A stretch of 64,000 bases of DNA from Bilifractor sp002394235 (lineage in GTDB: Bacteria > Bacillota > Clostridia > Lachnospirales > Lachnospiraceae): the NCBI RefSeq assembly GCF_052118845.1, contig NZ_JBQKGJ010000015.1:1-64000 (forward strand), read 5' to 3'. Made by a program: the position numbers and the translations under genes. Each line of letters begins with the position of its first letter. Within the stretch, counting starts at the first letter, position 1. Below are positions 51,711 to 61,192 of this stretch, piece by piece. The notes under the pieces were generated by a model that saw only the letters and a list, made by a program, of their open reading frames with translations, was not told the origin of the DNA and searched no databases.

Positions 51711-53096
51711 TTATACGGCTTCCGCTCCAGGTTCCGCTGCGAACTTGTCACGATAAGCGATCCTGACGGAAGAGGGTCCTCCCTCCGCTTCAATCTCCTT
51801 CCGGATCATGGCTGCGTAACGCCTCTCAACAGACAACGGATCCCGGTATTCCGCAAGGGATACATCCGGCATACTGTCACGGATTCCCTCGTAGTCATTC
51901 ATCATGTCCCGCGCAGCCCGCTTTGCAAAGACAAGGGACTCCAGAAGAGAATTGGATGCCAGCCTGTTTTTTCCGTGAACTCCGTTGCAGGCACATTCTC
52001 CGACCGCATAGAGATGCGGCATACTCGTCCCGGATTCATGGTTCACCTTTACCCCGCCCATGAAATAATGCTGTGCCGGAACCACCGGTATGCATTCCTT
52101 CGTCACGTCATAGCCGTTCTCCGCGCAATGCTGAACAATATTCGGAAAATGACGGAGGAGTTCTTCATGGGGAATCGTCCTGAGATCCTCCCAGACAAAC
52201 TTCGTCCCGTCTTTTTTCATCTGCTTCAGAATCTCCTGTGTCAGAAGATCCCGCGGAAGAAGCTCATTCGTAAAGCGCTGCATATTCTTCCCATAGAGCT
52301 TCGCTCCCTCGCCGCGGACAGATTCAGAAATCAGGAAGCTCCGGTCCTCCTCGTGTCCCGAGTAAAAGGTTGTCGGATGCACCTGGATATAGTTCACATG
52401 CTCCGTCTCAATGCCATGCTTCAGCGCAATTGCAACCGCATCGCCCGTCAGCTGACGGAAATTCGTCGAATGACTGTAGAGCCCGCCGATACCGCCCGTC
52501 GCAAAGATTGTGTAATCTGCCTCAATGATCCCCAGTTTTCCGTCCGGATAGCGAACGACCGCGCCCCGGCATCTGCCCGCCGCGTCTTCCTTCTGATGCC
52601 CTGATGCACCATGGGGATCGTCGTCTGTTACAATATCCACCATGGTTGTATACTCCATCATCGTCACATTCGGCAGGCGGCGCACTGCCTCCATGAGATG
52701 GCTCGTAATTTCCTTTCCCGTGATATCCTCATGGAACAGGATACGCTTCCGGCTGTGAGCGCCCTCTCTCGTGAACGCCAGAGCTCCATTCTCATCCCTG
52801 GCGAAACGGACTCCGTATCCGATCAGATCACGAATCACATCCTGAGATGAACGGATCATGATATCCACTGATACCGGATCGTTCTCGTTATGTCCCGCCC
52901 GCATCGTATCCTCAAAATACGACTGATAATCTGCCTCATCGCGTAGCATGCAGATTCCGCCCTGCGCCAGATAGGAATCGCTGCTTTCAAAATCCGCCTT
53001 TGTTATGAGCATTACCTTCCGGTTCTCCGGAACCTGCAGTGCAAAATACAGGGCTGCGCAGCCACTGCCGACGATCAGTATGTCTGTCTTCTTCAT
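51711..53096 (-). CDS. nadB: L-aspartate oxidase
   Basis: 461 residues. FAD-binding start TDILIVGSGCAALYFALQVP, GGICMLRDEADYQSYFEDTMRAG, the RILFHEDITGKEI region, QVHPTTFYS, PAQHYFMGGVKV and ECACNGVHGKNRLASNSLLE are the succinate-dehydrogenase-like NadB signatures. It lacks most of the C-terminal helical domain of E. coli NadB (540 aa), as do many Firmicutes forms. It oxidises aspartate to iminoaspartate, in anaerobes with fumarate as acceptor, for NadA. Divergent from nadA with overlapping promoter and operator sites. Confidence 0.96.
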   Translation of the reverse strand: MKKTDILIVGSGCAALYFALQVPENRKVMLITKADFESSDSYLAQGGICMLRDEADYQSYFEDTMRAGHNENDPVSVDIMIRSSQDVIRDLIGYGVRFARDENGALAFTREGAHSRKRILFHEDITGKEITSHLMEAVRRLPNVTMMEYTTMVDIVTDDDPHGASGHQKEDAAGRCRGAVVRYPDGKLGIIEADYTIFATGGIGGLYSHSTNFRQLTGDAVAIALKHGIETEHVNYIQVHPTTFYSGHEEDRSFLISESVRGEGAKLYGKNMQRFTNELLPRDLLTQEILKQMKKDGTKFVWEDLRTIPHEELLRHFPNIVQHCAENGYDVTKECIPVVPAQHYFMGGVKVNHESGTSMPHLYAVGECACNGVHGKNRLASNSLLESLVFAKRAARDMMNDYEGIRDSMPDVSLAEYRDPLSVERRYAAMIRKEIEAEGGPSSVRIAYRDKFAAEPGAEAV

Positions 53097-53152
53097 AGTC
53101 TCTTCTTTCTGCGGCAGTCAGCCGCGATTCTCTGTCAAACTATTCGCAGAGG

Positions 53153-53229
53153 AGTATAGCACTTGATTTTACACATGACAAGTCATATATTTACATATGT
53201 CTTGACACATTTTCAGATCGTGTTATACT
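53153..53229. promoter_or_regulatory. Divergent nadB/nadA promoters with a candidate NiaR operator
   Basis: Minus strand, for nadB: TTGTCA (53176-53181), 17 bp, TATACT (53153-53158). Plus strand, for nadA: TTGACA (53202-53207), 16 bp, TATACT (53224-53229). GACAAGTCATAT (53177-53188) and ATATGTCTTGAC (53195-53206) form an inverted repeat (10 of 12 matching) that covers both -35 boxes. One repressor site there could silence both genes. Confidence 0.75.
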
Positions 53230-53299
53230 TGCGGGCAGGAAACTTCCCTGACTTGTAACTTCAGAAAACTATAAAGCTTAAAGCTTCAAGAAGGACTGT

Positions 53300-53553
53300 G
53301 GCGAGCAAGCTCCCCGTGGGCAAAGAACATTGCGACTGGACTTATACAGTACACCTCGTACGATAAGTCGTGACACATACTGTATAAGCTACGGATTGCT
53401 CCGTGCTTCGCACTCCCGCAATCCTACAGGTATTCGGATTTCGCGCGTTCGCGCTTCATCCTCATACCTGTTGCCTTCGAAATCGCATACAGTCTCTTAC
53501 ACACGCTTCGCGCGTGACGATCCTGTCTGCGTTTTCAAAGAGCTTATACAGTA
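53300..53553. repeat. Structured dispersed repeat family 2, copy B
   Basis: Same architecture as copy A. A leading GCGAGCAAGCTCCCCGTG block; CTTATACAGTA/TACTGTATAAG (53341/53378); GGATTGC/GCAATCC with inner GTGC/GCAC; ACAGGTAT/ATACCTGT with inner GCGCG/CGCGC; CTTCGAAA/TTTCAAAG with inner GCATACAG/CTGTCTGC and CACGC/GCGTG; ending in CTTATACAGTA (53543). It lies in the nadA leader, between its promoter and start codon. The 5' arm of the first hairpin of copy A is missing here. Confidence 0.85.
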
Positions 53554-53577
53554 TATTAATGAGAAAGGATAGTTATC

Positions 53578-54495
53578 ATGACAACGAGAGAAATGCAGGA
53601 CAGGATTATAGAATTGAAGCGCGAAAAGGATGTCTGTATTCTGGCACACGCGTACCAGAGTCATGATATCTGGGAGGTAGCAGATTTCATCGGCGACTCC
53701 TATGGTCTGAGTGTGCAGGCAGCAAAAGCGCCGCAAAGCACTCTTCTGATGTGCGGAGTCCGTTTTATGGCAGAGACCTGTAAGATACTTTCTCCGGACA
53801 AAAAAGTCCTGCTGGCGAATCCGATGGCCGGCTGCCCCATGGCGATGCAGATGAACCGCGACCAGGCTCTCCAGCTGAAAGCTGCGAATCCCGGACTTCC
53901 TCTCGTAGCCTATATAAACACCACAGCCAGTTTGAAAACAGTCTGTGATGTCGTCGTCACCTCGTCATCCGCTGTGAAGATCATTGGGCGCATGCCTGAA
54001 AAGGAAATGCTTTTCATTCCGGACTGCAACCTGGGCGGATGGATTGCCGAACAGCTCCCGGACAAAAAACTGCATATGATTCAGGGCGGCTGCCCGACTC
54101 ACATGCGAATGACCAGACAGGATGTGCTGGCCGCCCGCGCCGCACACCCGAAGGCTCTGCTTCTGGTTCATCCTGAATGCCGGAAGGAGGTCGTGGATCT
54201 CGCCGACTACGTCGGCAGCACTACCGGCATCATGAAATATGCCGAATCCTCCGATGCCAATGAATTCATCATCGGTACAGAGAGCAGCATAGTCTCGCAC
54301 CTGCAGTTTTCCTGTCCCGAAAAGCGTTTCTATCTGCTCTCAAAGCAATGTGTCTGCCACAACATGAAGATGACCACTCTTCCGGATGTGCTCCATGCCG
54401 TCGAAGGAATCGGCGGTGACGAAATTACTCTCACTGCTCAGACCATCCGCAATGCACGGAAATGCATCGATCACATGATCGAGCTGGGCGGCTGA
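53578..54495 (+). CDS. nadA: Quinolinate synthase
   Basis: 305 residues, the three-domain NadA. Conserved pieces: HAYQSHDIWEVADFIGDSYGLS, LMCGVRFMAETCKIL (first cluster Cys), NTTASLKTVCDVVVTSSSAVKI, PDCNLGGW, HPEC near 194-200 and the C-terminal KQCVCHNMKMTTL cysteines for the [4Fe-4S] cluster. It condenses iminoaspartate with DHAP to quinolinate. AAAGGA precedes the ATG. Transcribed away from nadB/nadC; its leader of about 340 bases contains repeat copy B. Confidence 0.96.
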   Translation: MTTREMQDRIIELKREKDVCILAHAYQSHDIWEVADFIGDSYGLSVQAAKAPQSTLLMCGVRFMAETCKILSPDKKVLLANPMAGCPMAMQMNRDQALQLKAANPGLPLVAYINTTASLKTVCDVVVTSSSAVKIIGRMPEKEMLFIPDCNLGGWIAEQLPDKKLHMIQGGCPTHMRMTRQDVLAARAAHPKALLLVHPECRKEVVDLADYVGSTTGIMKYAESSDANEFIIGTESSIVSHLQFSCPEKRFYLLSKQCVCHNMKMTTLPDVLHAVEGIGGDEITLTAQTIRNARKCIDHMIELGG

Positions 54496-54547
54496 AGAAG
54501 CGTGAAAACTTCATGCTCGATCCGGGCGGCTCAATCCGCCCGGACAC

Positions 54548-54661
54548 ATTATCTCCATACCAGTCCATCTGCCCGGCAAATTATCTCCGTTCCGGTCCAT
54601 CCGCCCGGCCGGAATTTCTCCATACCAGTCCATCCGCCCGGCCGGATTACCTCCACACCAG
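54548..54661. repeat. 33-bp tandem repeat after the ATPase gene
   Basis: Units start at 54548, 54580, 54613 and 54646 (ATTATCTCC-TACCAGTCCAT-CGCCCGG type). The last unit runs into the final codons of the ATPase gene. Convergent gap between nadA and that gene; no other feature. Confidence 0.9.
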
Positions 54662-56371
54662 CCCTCTGCAGCGACTGATTGCCTCCGCCAGTTCTTCCTT
54701 CCTGGGCTTCGCCATGTCTCCGGAAACCTGACCGTGTTCTCCATACATCCCGAAGCCTTCTTTCCGGAAGGTTTCTTCCCAGTCATTTACAAGCGAACGC
54801 ACATTCACATGTCCGTTCATCTCTCCTTTTGCCATCAGCAAAAATGTCCGGGCAAGGCACTCGCTCTGTTCCCGGTCCGCCAGCTGCTCCACCAGCCTCA
54901 GGTCCGTCTCCCCACGTCCGATCACAAACCCTTCCGTCCCGAGATTTTTATGTTTTACACGACCTCTCTGTTCTTGAAAATCACTGCCCGGACGCGGAAA
55001 ACGTCTGCTCTGATCCGGACGATAAGCGGCGCCAGATCCACGATCCTTTTCTTCACGAGAAGAACCGGAGAAGCATGGAACAATTCTCCGCACCTTTTCT
55101 GTCACGTCCTTCGGCTCGTAGCGGTCCATCTGAATGATCGTGTCTGCACGACTGAAAAACGCGCCGGAGCTGCCCGCTACCAGAACCGTGCTGATGCCGG
55201 CATTCTCATACAGCGCACGCATCCTGTCAGAGAACGGTGTGATCGGCTCCTCGTCTGCTGAAACAATTTTCTGCATCAAAGCATCCCGCACCATAAAATT
55301 CGTCGCACAGGTATCCTCATCCATCAGCAGCGTTCTCGATCCGCACTCCATAGCCTCTACAACGGAAGCCGCCTGAGAAGTGCTTCCGCTGGCATTCTCG
55401 GTAAAAAATGCAGTCGTGTCCTTTTCATTCGGCAGCCGGTTAATAAACAGCGAGATGTCATCGCCGTTCACACAGCGCCCGTCCTCCGCCCGGATCTTAA
55501 CCGCTGTTTCATCCGTCACAACATATTCCCGGCCGTCTCCCGCGATATGATTGTAAACGCCCCGCTCCAAGGCTTTTAACAGCGTGGATTTTCCGTGGTA
55601 GCCCCCGCCAATGATAAGTGTGATCCCTCTCTTTACTGCCATACCGCTGATTGTTCCATGATGGGGAAGATTCAGAGTGATCCTGTCCTCCTCCGGAGAA
55701 CGAAAGGGAAGTGCATCCTTCAGCGGTTTCTGCGAGATTCCGCTCTCTCTGGGAAGAACGGCACCGTCTGCGACAAAGGCACACAGTGACAGCCTGTCAA
55801 GCTCGCTTCTGAGAAAAGCCTGATCTTCCGCAAGATTTATTACATCTCTGATTATCTTCTCCTGCCATGCGTCCGCAACGGCAGTATCCCGGACAATATC
55901 CGGAAGAAAGTGAAAAAGCATCTTCTCAAGCTCACCTGCCAGCACTGTCCGCCCGGCGGCCGGAAATCCCGCATAAAAACGGAGCGTCACATCGCCATCT
56001 CCGCCAAGCTGGCATGCGCTTCTGTCCAGAATCTCCTGGCCAGGCCGGCTGGCACTCATGTTTCCGCTTTTTCCCGATCCGCCGGCCTTTCCCGACACCT
56101 CGCGCAGCCTGGAACTGAAGCGCCGCAGAATCATATCCTGAAGAGCGACCCTCGTCTCATATCTGCTGCAGAATGCCGCCGGCCACTGCGCATCCCGCGC
56201 CTTCACCGTAACAGCCAGTTCAGACGGACTGGCAAAAGGATCTCCCTGCACATGGACGATATGCAGCACATAATTGCCGAAATCGTAGCTCCCTCTCAGT
56301 GACTTATACGCCGGATATCCCCGGTGATCAATGCTCCGCAATGCGCGAAGCAGTTCGTTTTTCGTTTGCAT
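54647..56371 (-). CDS. ABC-class P-loop ATPase (YjbB/COG3044-like)
   Basis: 574 residues from ATG 56371; an upstream in-frame ATG at 56416 is less likely. The N-terminal about 250 residues (LRALRSIDHRGYPAYKSLRGSYDFGNYVLHIVHVQGDPFA) are specific to the predicted ABC-class ATPase family. Then come Walker A GGGYHGKST, a signature-like ASVVEAMECGS and Walker B TLLMDEDTCATNFMVRD. The family is soluble and has no known transport partner; its role is unknown, perhaps RNA- or translation-related. A Ser/Arg-rich insert near 455-500 looks disordered. Confidence 0.85.
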   Translation of the reverse strand: MQTKNELLRALRSIDHRGYPAYKSLRGSYDFGNYVLHIVHVQGDPFASPSELAVTVKARDAQWPAAFCSRYETRVALQDMILRRFSSRLREVSGKAGGSGKSGNMSASRPGQEILDRSACQLGGDGDVTLRFYAGFPAAGRTVLAGELEKMLFHFLPDIVRDTAVADAWQEKIIRDVINLAEDQAFLRSELDRLSLCAFVADGAVLPRESGISQKPLKDALPFRSPEEDRITLNLPHHGTISGMAVKRGITLIIGGGYHGKSTLLKALERGVYNHIAGDGREYVVTDETAVKIRAEDGRCVNGDDISLFINRLPNEKDTTAFFTENASGSTSQAASVVEAMECGSRTLLMDEDTCATNFMVRDALMQKIVSADEEPITPFSDRMRALYENAGISTVLVAGSSGAFFSRADTIIQMDRYEPKDVTEKVRRIVPCFSGSSREEKDRGSGAAYRPDQSRRFPRPGSDFQEQRGRVKHKNLGTEGFVIGRGETDLRLVEQLADREQSECLARTFLLMAKGEMNGHVNVRSLVNDWEETFRKEGFGMYGEHGQVSGDMAKPRKEELAEAISRCRGLVWR

Positions 56372-56442
56372 TATACAAATATTCCTTTCCTGTGCGTCCG
56401 TACAGACCGCGCTCATTATCCACGTTTCTCAGGATCCTGCTC

Positions 56443-58431
56443 TTACCACGCTCCGCCGCCTCCGCCTCCGGATCCTCCTCCGGAAAAGCCGCCTCCGCTG
56501 AAACCGCCGCCGGAGAAGCCACCCGAACCACCACCGCTCTCGGAAGGAGGGGCTGCGCTCAGCGCTGTCGATGATGCCTGCATCACATGACCGAAATCCT
56601 CCCGGAACGTTGTAAAAACGAAAGGACGATATCCGTAATACCACGTCGGCTCCGGAACCGGAATATTGTATTTCTCAAACTGCGAGATCCACTTATTCTC
56701 CAGGCCGAATACATATGCGTAAGCCAGCGTGAAATAAAAATACGACGGATTTTCCCGACTCAGCATCTTCAGCTGCTCAAGCTCCGCTTTCTCAATGAAA
56801 TTCCGGTAGCCGAGCACGTCGCCATAGTACTTCAGGTTTTCCTCTGTCCGGTACACCGCGCGGTCCGCCGCAAGAAAGCTCAGAAATCCTGCACACAGCA
56901 TAATTAGTGCGGCAGGTATCGAATACAGCCGGCAGGTAAAGAGGAAAAGGCCGGCCAGAAACGCTGTACTGACAGCCATCACCGCCACGCTCTTCTTCCG
57001 GTGCTCCTGGTATTTTCCCTTCTGGTACACAATAATCATACCGAATACCATGACAGCCACGGCGATCATGCCGAACCATACGGCGCTGCCCATGTCATCC
57101 ATATAGACCACATAGGCCGTGTAAACAGCCGGGCAGAGCGTCATCTCGACGAATGCGAGAAGATACATCAGTCCTCTCAAGTTCCTGCCGCGGATCTGCC
57201 TTTCAGCACTTTCTTTGTGCATTTCGCCGACCCTGTCCAGCGTCCTGTTGAACTTGTATTCCAGATCACTGACAGAGGAAACCGTCCCGATTTCTCTCTT
57301 GCCCGGGAACATTCCCTCGAGAAACGCCCTCTCGTCTTTTTTCAATGCCGTGAAATCATTATTCTGAAGCCTGAAGCGGACCTTACCTTTTTTCGGCTCC
57401 TCGATCGTGAAATAGCCTTGGTCAGCCAGATACGGAATCAGAGCCACCTTATGTTCCGTTGTGCCGTTCCATATTTCTTCGACATCCAGTGGATTCATAC
57501 CCTTCGGCGGATAAAAATTCACAACCGGCACCGCGCGCCGTCCGCTGCGCTTCCAGTTCCGCAGAACAGCAATCAGTGGAATCAGCAGCAGAATCACGAT
57601 CGCGGTCCACGCCGCCGTTCTGTGCGAATAAAACACAAAATATCCCTCCGGGAGCTCACAGCGGATCGTAATTCCCTCGTAGGGATACAGTGCCGTATTA
57701 TAGGAACCGCTGATCACAAGCCCGTTGACAGACGAGGTCAGCTGATCCGGATTATATCCTGCATTTCCGGAGGTTCCGACAGAATAGCCGATTTTTCCGG
57801 CATCAAAAGAAGACGGCATCGTGATCTTCCAGGAGACCGATTCGATCGGGCATGCCCATCCCGTACCGACAATATTGTAGTACAGCTCATCGGCATCCTC
57901 CAGCGGGTCCGGACTCGTGATGCTGTAGGTATAGCTCATCACATAGGTGTGCTCTCCCGTGTAGGTCTCATCGGACGAACCGATATAATATGCGCCGTTC
58001 TCTTTGCTGACGTCGGTATTCGCGTCCGGACTTGTCACCTGAAAATCCGAAACGCGCGCAATCACATAACAGTTCGTTCCATCCGCATAATACCGGTAAT
58101 GGTTTTCCGGAATCTCCCTCACCGGGCCGTGATGCGGCTGTATAAAATCATAGACACAAGTCTCTGTGACGTCAAAAACGTTGTCCTCCCGCACCGTGAT
58201 ATCCACAAACAGAGATTTGATATAATATTCCGTCTCCTGCGCAATGATATCTTCCGACGCATCGGCAGACGCCCCGGACGTCTCCGCGGCATGATCCGAT
58301 GATGCGGAGGTACCTGCCGATGTTCCCTCCTCTGCATGAACCGGAACCGCCGGGACAAACAGCAAAGCCAAGACCGCCAGCACCACAGCCCAGATATGTG
58401 CCCATTTTCTGATTGCAGGCAGTATACGCAT
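56443..58431 (-). CDS. DUF2207 membrane protein with a Gly-rich C-terminus
   Basis: 662 residues. Signal peptide 1-33 (RKWAHIWAVVLAVLALLFVPAVPVHAEE). An extracytoplasmic DUF2207 domain (IKSLFVDITVREDNVFDVTETCVYDF, SYTYSITSPDPLEDADELYYNIVGTGW) is followed by a membrane helix near 275, a cytoplasmic segment and two or three more helices near 425-500. It ends in a GGGFSGGG-type tail. The DUF2207-LemA gene pair is widespread and thought to act at the envelope; its function is not established. GGGAGGG precedes the ATG. Confidence 0.88.
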   Translation of the reverse strand: MRILPAIRKWAHIWAVVLAVLALLFVPAVPVHAEEGTSAGTSASSDHAAETSGASADASEDIIAQETEYYIKSLFVDITVREDNVFDVTETCVYDFIQPHHGPVREIPENHYRYYADGTNCYVIARVSDFQVTSPDANTDVSKENGAYYIGSSDETYTGEHTYVMSYTYSITSPDPLEDADELYYNIVGTGWACPIESVSWKITMPSSFDAGKIGYSVGTSGNAGYNPDQLTSSVNGLVISGSYNTALYPYEGITIRCELPEGYFVFYSHRTAAWTAIVILLLIPLIAVLRNWKRSGRRAVPVVNFYPPKGMNPLDVEEIWNGTTEHKVALIPYLADQGYFTIEEPKKGKVRFRLQNNDFTALKKDERAFLEGMFPGKREIGTVSSVSDLEYKFNRTLDRVGEMHKESAERQIRGRNLRGLMYLLAFVEMTLCPAVYTAYVVYMDDMGSAVWFGMIAVAVMVFGMIIVYQKGKYQEHRKKSVAVMAVSTAFLAGLFLFTCRLYSIPAALIMLCAGFLSFLAADRAVYRTEENLKYYGDVLGYRNFIEKAELEQLKMLSRENPSYFYFTLAYAYVFGLENKWISQFEKYNIPVPEPTWYYGYRPFVFTTFREDFGHVMQASSTALSAAPPSESGGGSGGFSGGGFSGGGFSGGGSGGGGGGAW

Positions 58432-58530
58432 AAATCTGACCCTCCCGTCATCTCATCTGACTGTCAAATATCCATCGGACTGTCATGCAGCCGGACAAAA
58501 CAGCCGAACCGCTATCCCGGCAAACCTGAC

Positions 58531-58629
58531 ATGCCACAGTAAGCAGGTTTCCGCACTGTCGCGATGCCACAGTAAGCAGGCTGCCGCACTGTCGCGATGC
58601 CACAGTAAACAGGCTGCCGCACTGTCGCA
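58531..58629. repeat. 33-bp tandem repeat after lemA
   Basis: Three units at 58531, 58564 and 58597 (ATGCCACAGTAAGCAGG...CCGCACTGTCGCG), 21 bp past the lemA stop and before the DUF2207 gene. Confidence 0.93.
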
Positions 58630-58649
58630 ATGCCATATCAATCAGCGCC

Positions 58650-59213
58650 TCAGAAAGAAACCTTCACATTCTCACGCTCCGCGGTATCTCCTACCTCGTA
58701 CATAGAAGCCTTCCGGAAACCGAACATTCCCGCTACAAGGTTGGACGGGAACATCATCGTCTTATCATTATAAAGCTTTACACATCCGTTATAATACTTG
58801 CGGGCGTTGGCGATATCCTCCTCCACCTGCCGGAGCTGCTGCTGCAGCTCCATAAAATTCGCATTGGCCTTAAGATCCGGATAATTCTCCGCAATAGCGA
58901 AAATACCGCGCAGACTCTGGCCCAATGCTTCATTGCTTCGAATGACATCTGCCGCATCCTTCGCCCGAGCGGCTGTGTTTCTGGCCTGGATCACCTTTTC
59001 CAGCGTTGCCTTCTCATGCGCCGCATAGCCCTTGACCGTCTCAACGAGATTTGGAATCAGGTCATATCTCTTCTTCAGATATACATCCATGGTGGAAAAC
59101 GCTTCCTCCACCTGGTTTCTGCTCTTTACCAGCCCGTTATACGTGCCAATCAGAAAGATCACGATAATTAATACAATCAATACAAGCACACCAATGACAA
59201 TCCAGGCAATCAT
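58650..59213 (-). CDS. lemA: LemA-family protein
   Basis: 187 residues. An N-terminal membrane anchor (IVIGVLVLIVLIIVIFLIGTYNGLVKSRNQVEEAFSTMDVYLKKRYDLIPNLVETV) is followed by the coiled-coil LemA domain (ENYPDLKANANFMELQQQL, ARKYYNGCVKLYN, FPSNLVAGMFGF). The bulk of the protein is outside or membrane-associated. LemA proteins are widespread envelope proteins of unclear function and are usually encoded next to DUF2207 proteins, as here. GGGAGGG precedes the ATG; a TATAAT (59271-59276) may be the -10. Confidence 0.93.
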   Translation of the reverse strand: MIAWIVIGVLVLIVLIIVIFLIGTYNGLVKSRNQVEEAFSTMDVYLKKRYDLIPNLVETVKGYAAHEKATLEKVIQARNTAARAKDAADVIRSNEALGQSLRGIFAIAENYPDLKANANFMELQQQLRQVEEDIANARKYYNGCVKLYNDKTMMFPSNLVAGMFGFRKASMYEVGDTAERENVKVSF

Positions 59214-59428
59214 GCAATTCCCTCCCGTATTTTATTTTCACATCTGTCCTGTAGTTTTCTGCCGTCTTTCATTATATACGCTTACCTTCTGATTATAATG
59301 GAAAGCGGCAGAAAAAGGCAACCTGAAATAGCCCAATATCCTTTTCCCTGATAAGTCCAATATCATTCCCCCCTGACATTCGGGCCAATTCAGAGACAGA
59401 GGACTCTTCCTCAGTCCGGAAAACCTTT

Positions 59429-59791
59429 CTATACCCCCGGAGTCTTCCGGTTCACAAACCAGAATCCGTTCTCCTCGTAATACAATTCAACTCTCTGTCC
59501 GAGAATCCGGCAGACATACCGGATCCCCGCGCCTCCCGCCTTGAGACTGGCACACCGGTCCACACGGAGAATACTGTCAATATCGTATCTGTGACCGTCC
59601 TCCCATATGATGCGGAGCGGTTTCATTCTCCCGTCAGAGGAAAAATCCGCGATAACCTCAACGTATGCTTTGTATGGGCTGACGTCGGACGTTTCCTGCA
59701 CATTTTCCGCAAGCGGCACGTCACAGCGTGCCTCCGGACGGTCCGAACGCCCCGAATCATGATGATAATCATAAACACCCACTCTGATCAC
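59429..59791 (-). CDS. Small protein coupled to the Y-family polymerase
   Basis: 120 residues from GTG 59791, which overlaps the polymerase stop (GTGA). The first 40 residues are polar; about 42-118 look like a compact beta-rich domain (YKAYVEVIADFSSDGRMKPLRIIWEDGHRYDIDSIL, VCRILGQRVELYYEENGFWFV). I do not recognise the family with certainty; it resembles small DUF6504-type proteins found beside DinB/UmuC-like genes. Strict coupling suggests an accessory of the polymerase. Confidence 0.72.
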   Translation of the reverse strand: MIRVGVYDYHHDSGRSDRPEARCDVPLAENVQETSDVSPYKAYVEVIADFSSDGRMKPLRIIWEDGHRYDIDSILRVDRCASLKAGGAGIRYVCRILGQRVELYYEENGFWFVNRKTPGV

Positions 59792-61107
59792 CTGCCTTCC
59801 GCGACAAGAACGGCCTCATATCCGGTCCGGTTCCCGTTCTCAAAATACGAATGCGGATGAATCATGTGGTCCTCTGCAGTCGCATCCAGTGAAGACAAAT
59901 ACCGGTCCTCGTGCATGATTCCCCGCTGCACCGCGGCATATCCATAGCGGCTGCGGATATCGGAGACCATGCGGTCCGCCCGCATCTGCCGTTCACGGGA
60001 TTTCTCGTTCACAAACAGAGAAAGCTGCCGCGGCCCGTTCTCCGGTTTCAGATCACCGACGCTGATTCCGATACTCCGGATCGGCTTCTCCCAGCGGTAC
60101 AGGCGCTGGAAAATCAAAAAAGCCTCCTCCTCTATCTCCCCGGAGATATTGGTGGGCACCGCCAGCTTTTTCTGCTGATGGTATCCCCATAGATCCTTAT
60201 CCCGAACGTAAACGGAAACCACCTGTCCCTCAAAATGATTCTTCCGGAGCCGCTCCGATACGCTCTCTGATAACAGATACAGTACCAGCCGGACATCTTC
60301 ATTATTCACGAGATCACGGGGCGTGGTTGTGCTGTTCCCGACGCTCTTGACCGGTGCCTCGATCCCGACATTGTTCACCGGCGTCTGATCCTGCCCCCGG
60401 GCAAATACGGAAAGCATTGCGCCGATCTTTCCAAACCAGTTCTGAAGATAATGCGGATCTGCTTCTGCAAGCTGTCCGATCGTGCGTATGCCATACTTTG
60501 CAAGCTTCTGACCGGTCCTTCTCCCGACATACAGGAGATCCGACACCGGGAGAGGATCGATCAGCTTCCTGTAATTATCACGGTCAAAAACCGTAATGGC
60601 ATCCGGCTTCTTGTAGTCGCTGCCGAGCTTCGCGTAAATCTTGTTCCAGGAGACGCCGATGCTGACCGTGATGCCAAGTTCCCTGCGAATCCTTCTGCTT
60701 ATCTCCTGAGCAATCCGGTATCCGTTTTCAATCGTCCTCGTGTGATCTCCCAAAATCGCACAGCTCTCTGTCAGATCGATCCAGCATTCATCCAGTCCAA
60801 AACTCTCCACCTTGTCGGAGTATTCCTGATAAATAGCTCTCGCCATCCGGGAAAAACGGAGATAGAGATACATTCTCGGCGGAACAAAGACAAGATTCGG
60901 GCAGCACTGCCTCGCCTGCCAGAGCGCCATGCCGGTCTTCACTCCCTGCCGCTTCGCGATGTAGTTTGCGGTAAGGACAATGCCGTGCCGCTCCTCCGGA
61001 TCCCCTCCGACGGCCAGCGGCTTTCCGGCAAGCTCCGGATGATACAGCATCTCCACTGATGCGTAAAAACAATTGCAGTCCACATGCAGAATAATCCGAT
61101 CTGACAC
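59788..61107 (-). CDS. Y-family translesion DNA polymerase (DinB/UmuC-like)
   Basis: 439 residues from GTG 61107 (GGAG 9 bases upstream). Catalytic palm residues in HVDCNCFYASVE and SFGLDECWIDLTES, then SIGVSWNKIYAKLGSDYKKPDAITV, a helix-hairpin-helix (GRRTGQKLAKYGIRTIGQLA) and a little-finger domain. QLSLFVNEKSRE near 365 is a beta-clamp-binding motif (QLSLF). This form, like YqjW/UvrX, often sits in DNA-damage cassettes. It is divergent from an S24-type regulator, which probably controls it. Confidence 0.93.
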   Translation of the reverse strand: MSDRIILHVDCNCFYASVEMLYHPELAGKPLAVGGDPEERHGIVLTANYIAKRQGVKTGMALWQARQCCPNLVFVPPRMYLYLRFSRMARAIYQEYSDKVESFGLDECWIDLTESCAILGDHTRTIENGYRIAQEISRRIRRELGITVSIGVSWNKIYAKLGSDYKKPDAITVFDRDNYRKLIDPLPVSDLLYVGRRTGQKLAKYGIRTIGQLAEADPHYLQNWFGKIGAMLSVFARGQDQTPVNNVGIEAPVKSVGNSTTTPRDLVNNEDVRLVLYLLSESVSERLRKNHFEGQVVSVYVRDKDLWGYHQQKKLAVPTNISGEIEEEAFLIFQRLYRWEKPIRSIGISVGDLKPENGPRQLSLFVNEKSRERQMRADRMVSDIRSRYGYAAVQRGIMHEDRYLSSLDATAEDHMIHPHSYFENGNRTGYEAVLVAEGR

Positions 61108-61192
61108 CTTTTCTCACTCCCCCCCTGTCTTTTCCCGGTCCTGTTACCGGAAAAAAAAACCACCGATCCGTATAATAGCATCGCTTTTTCTC

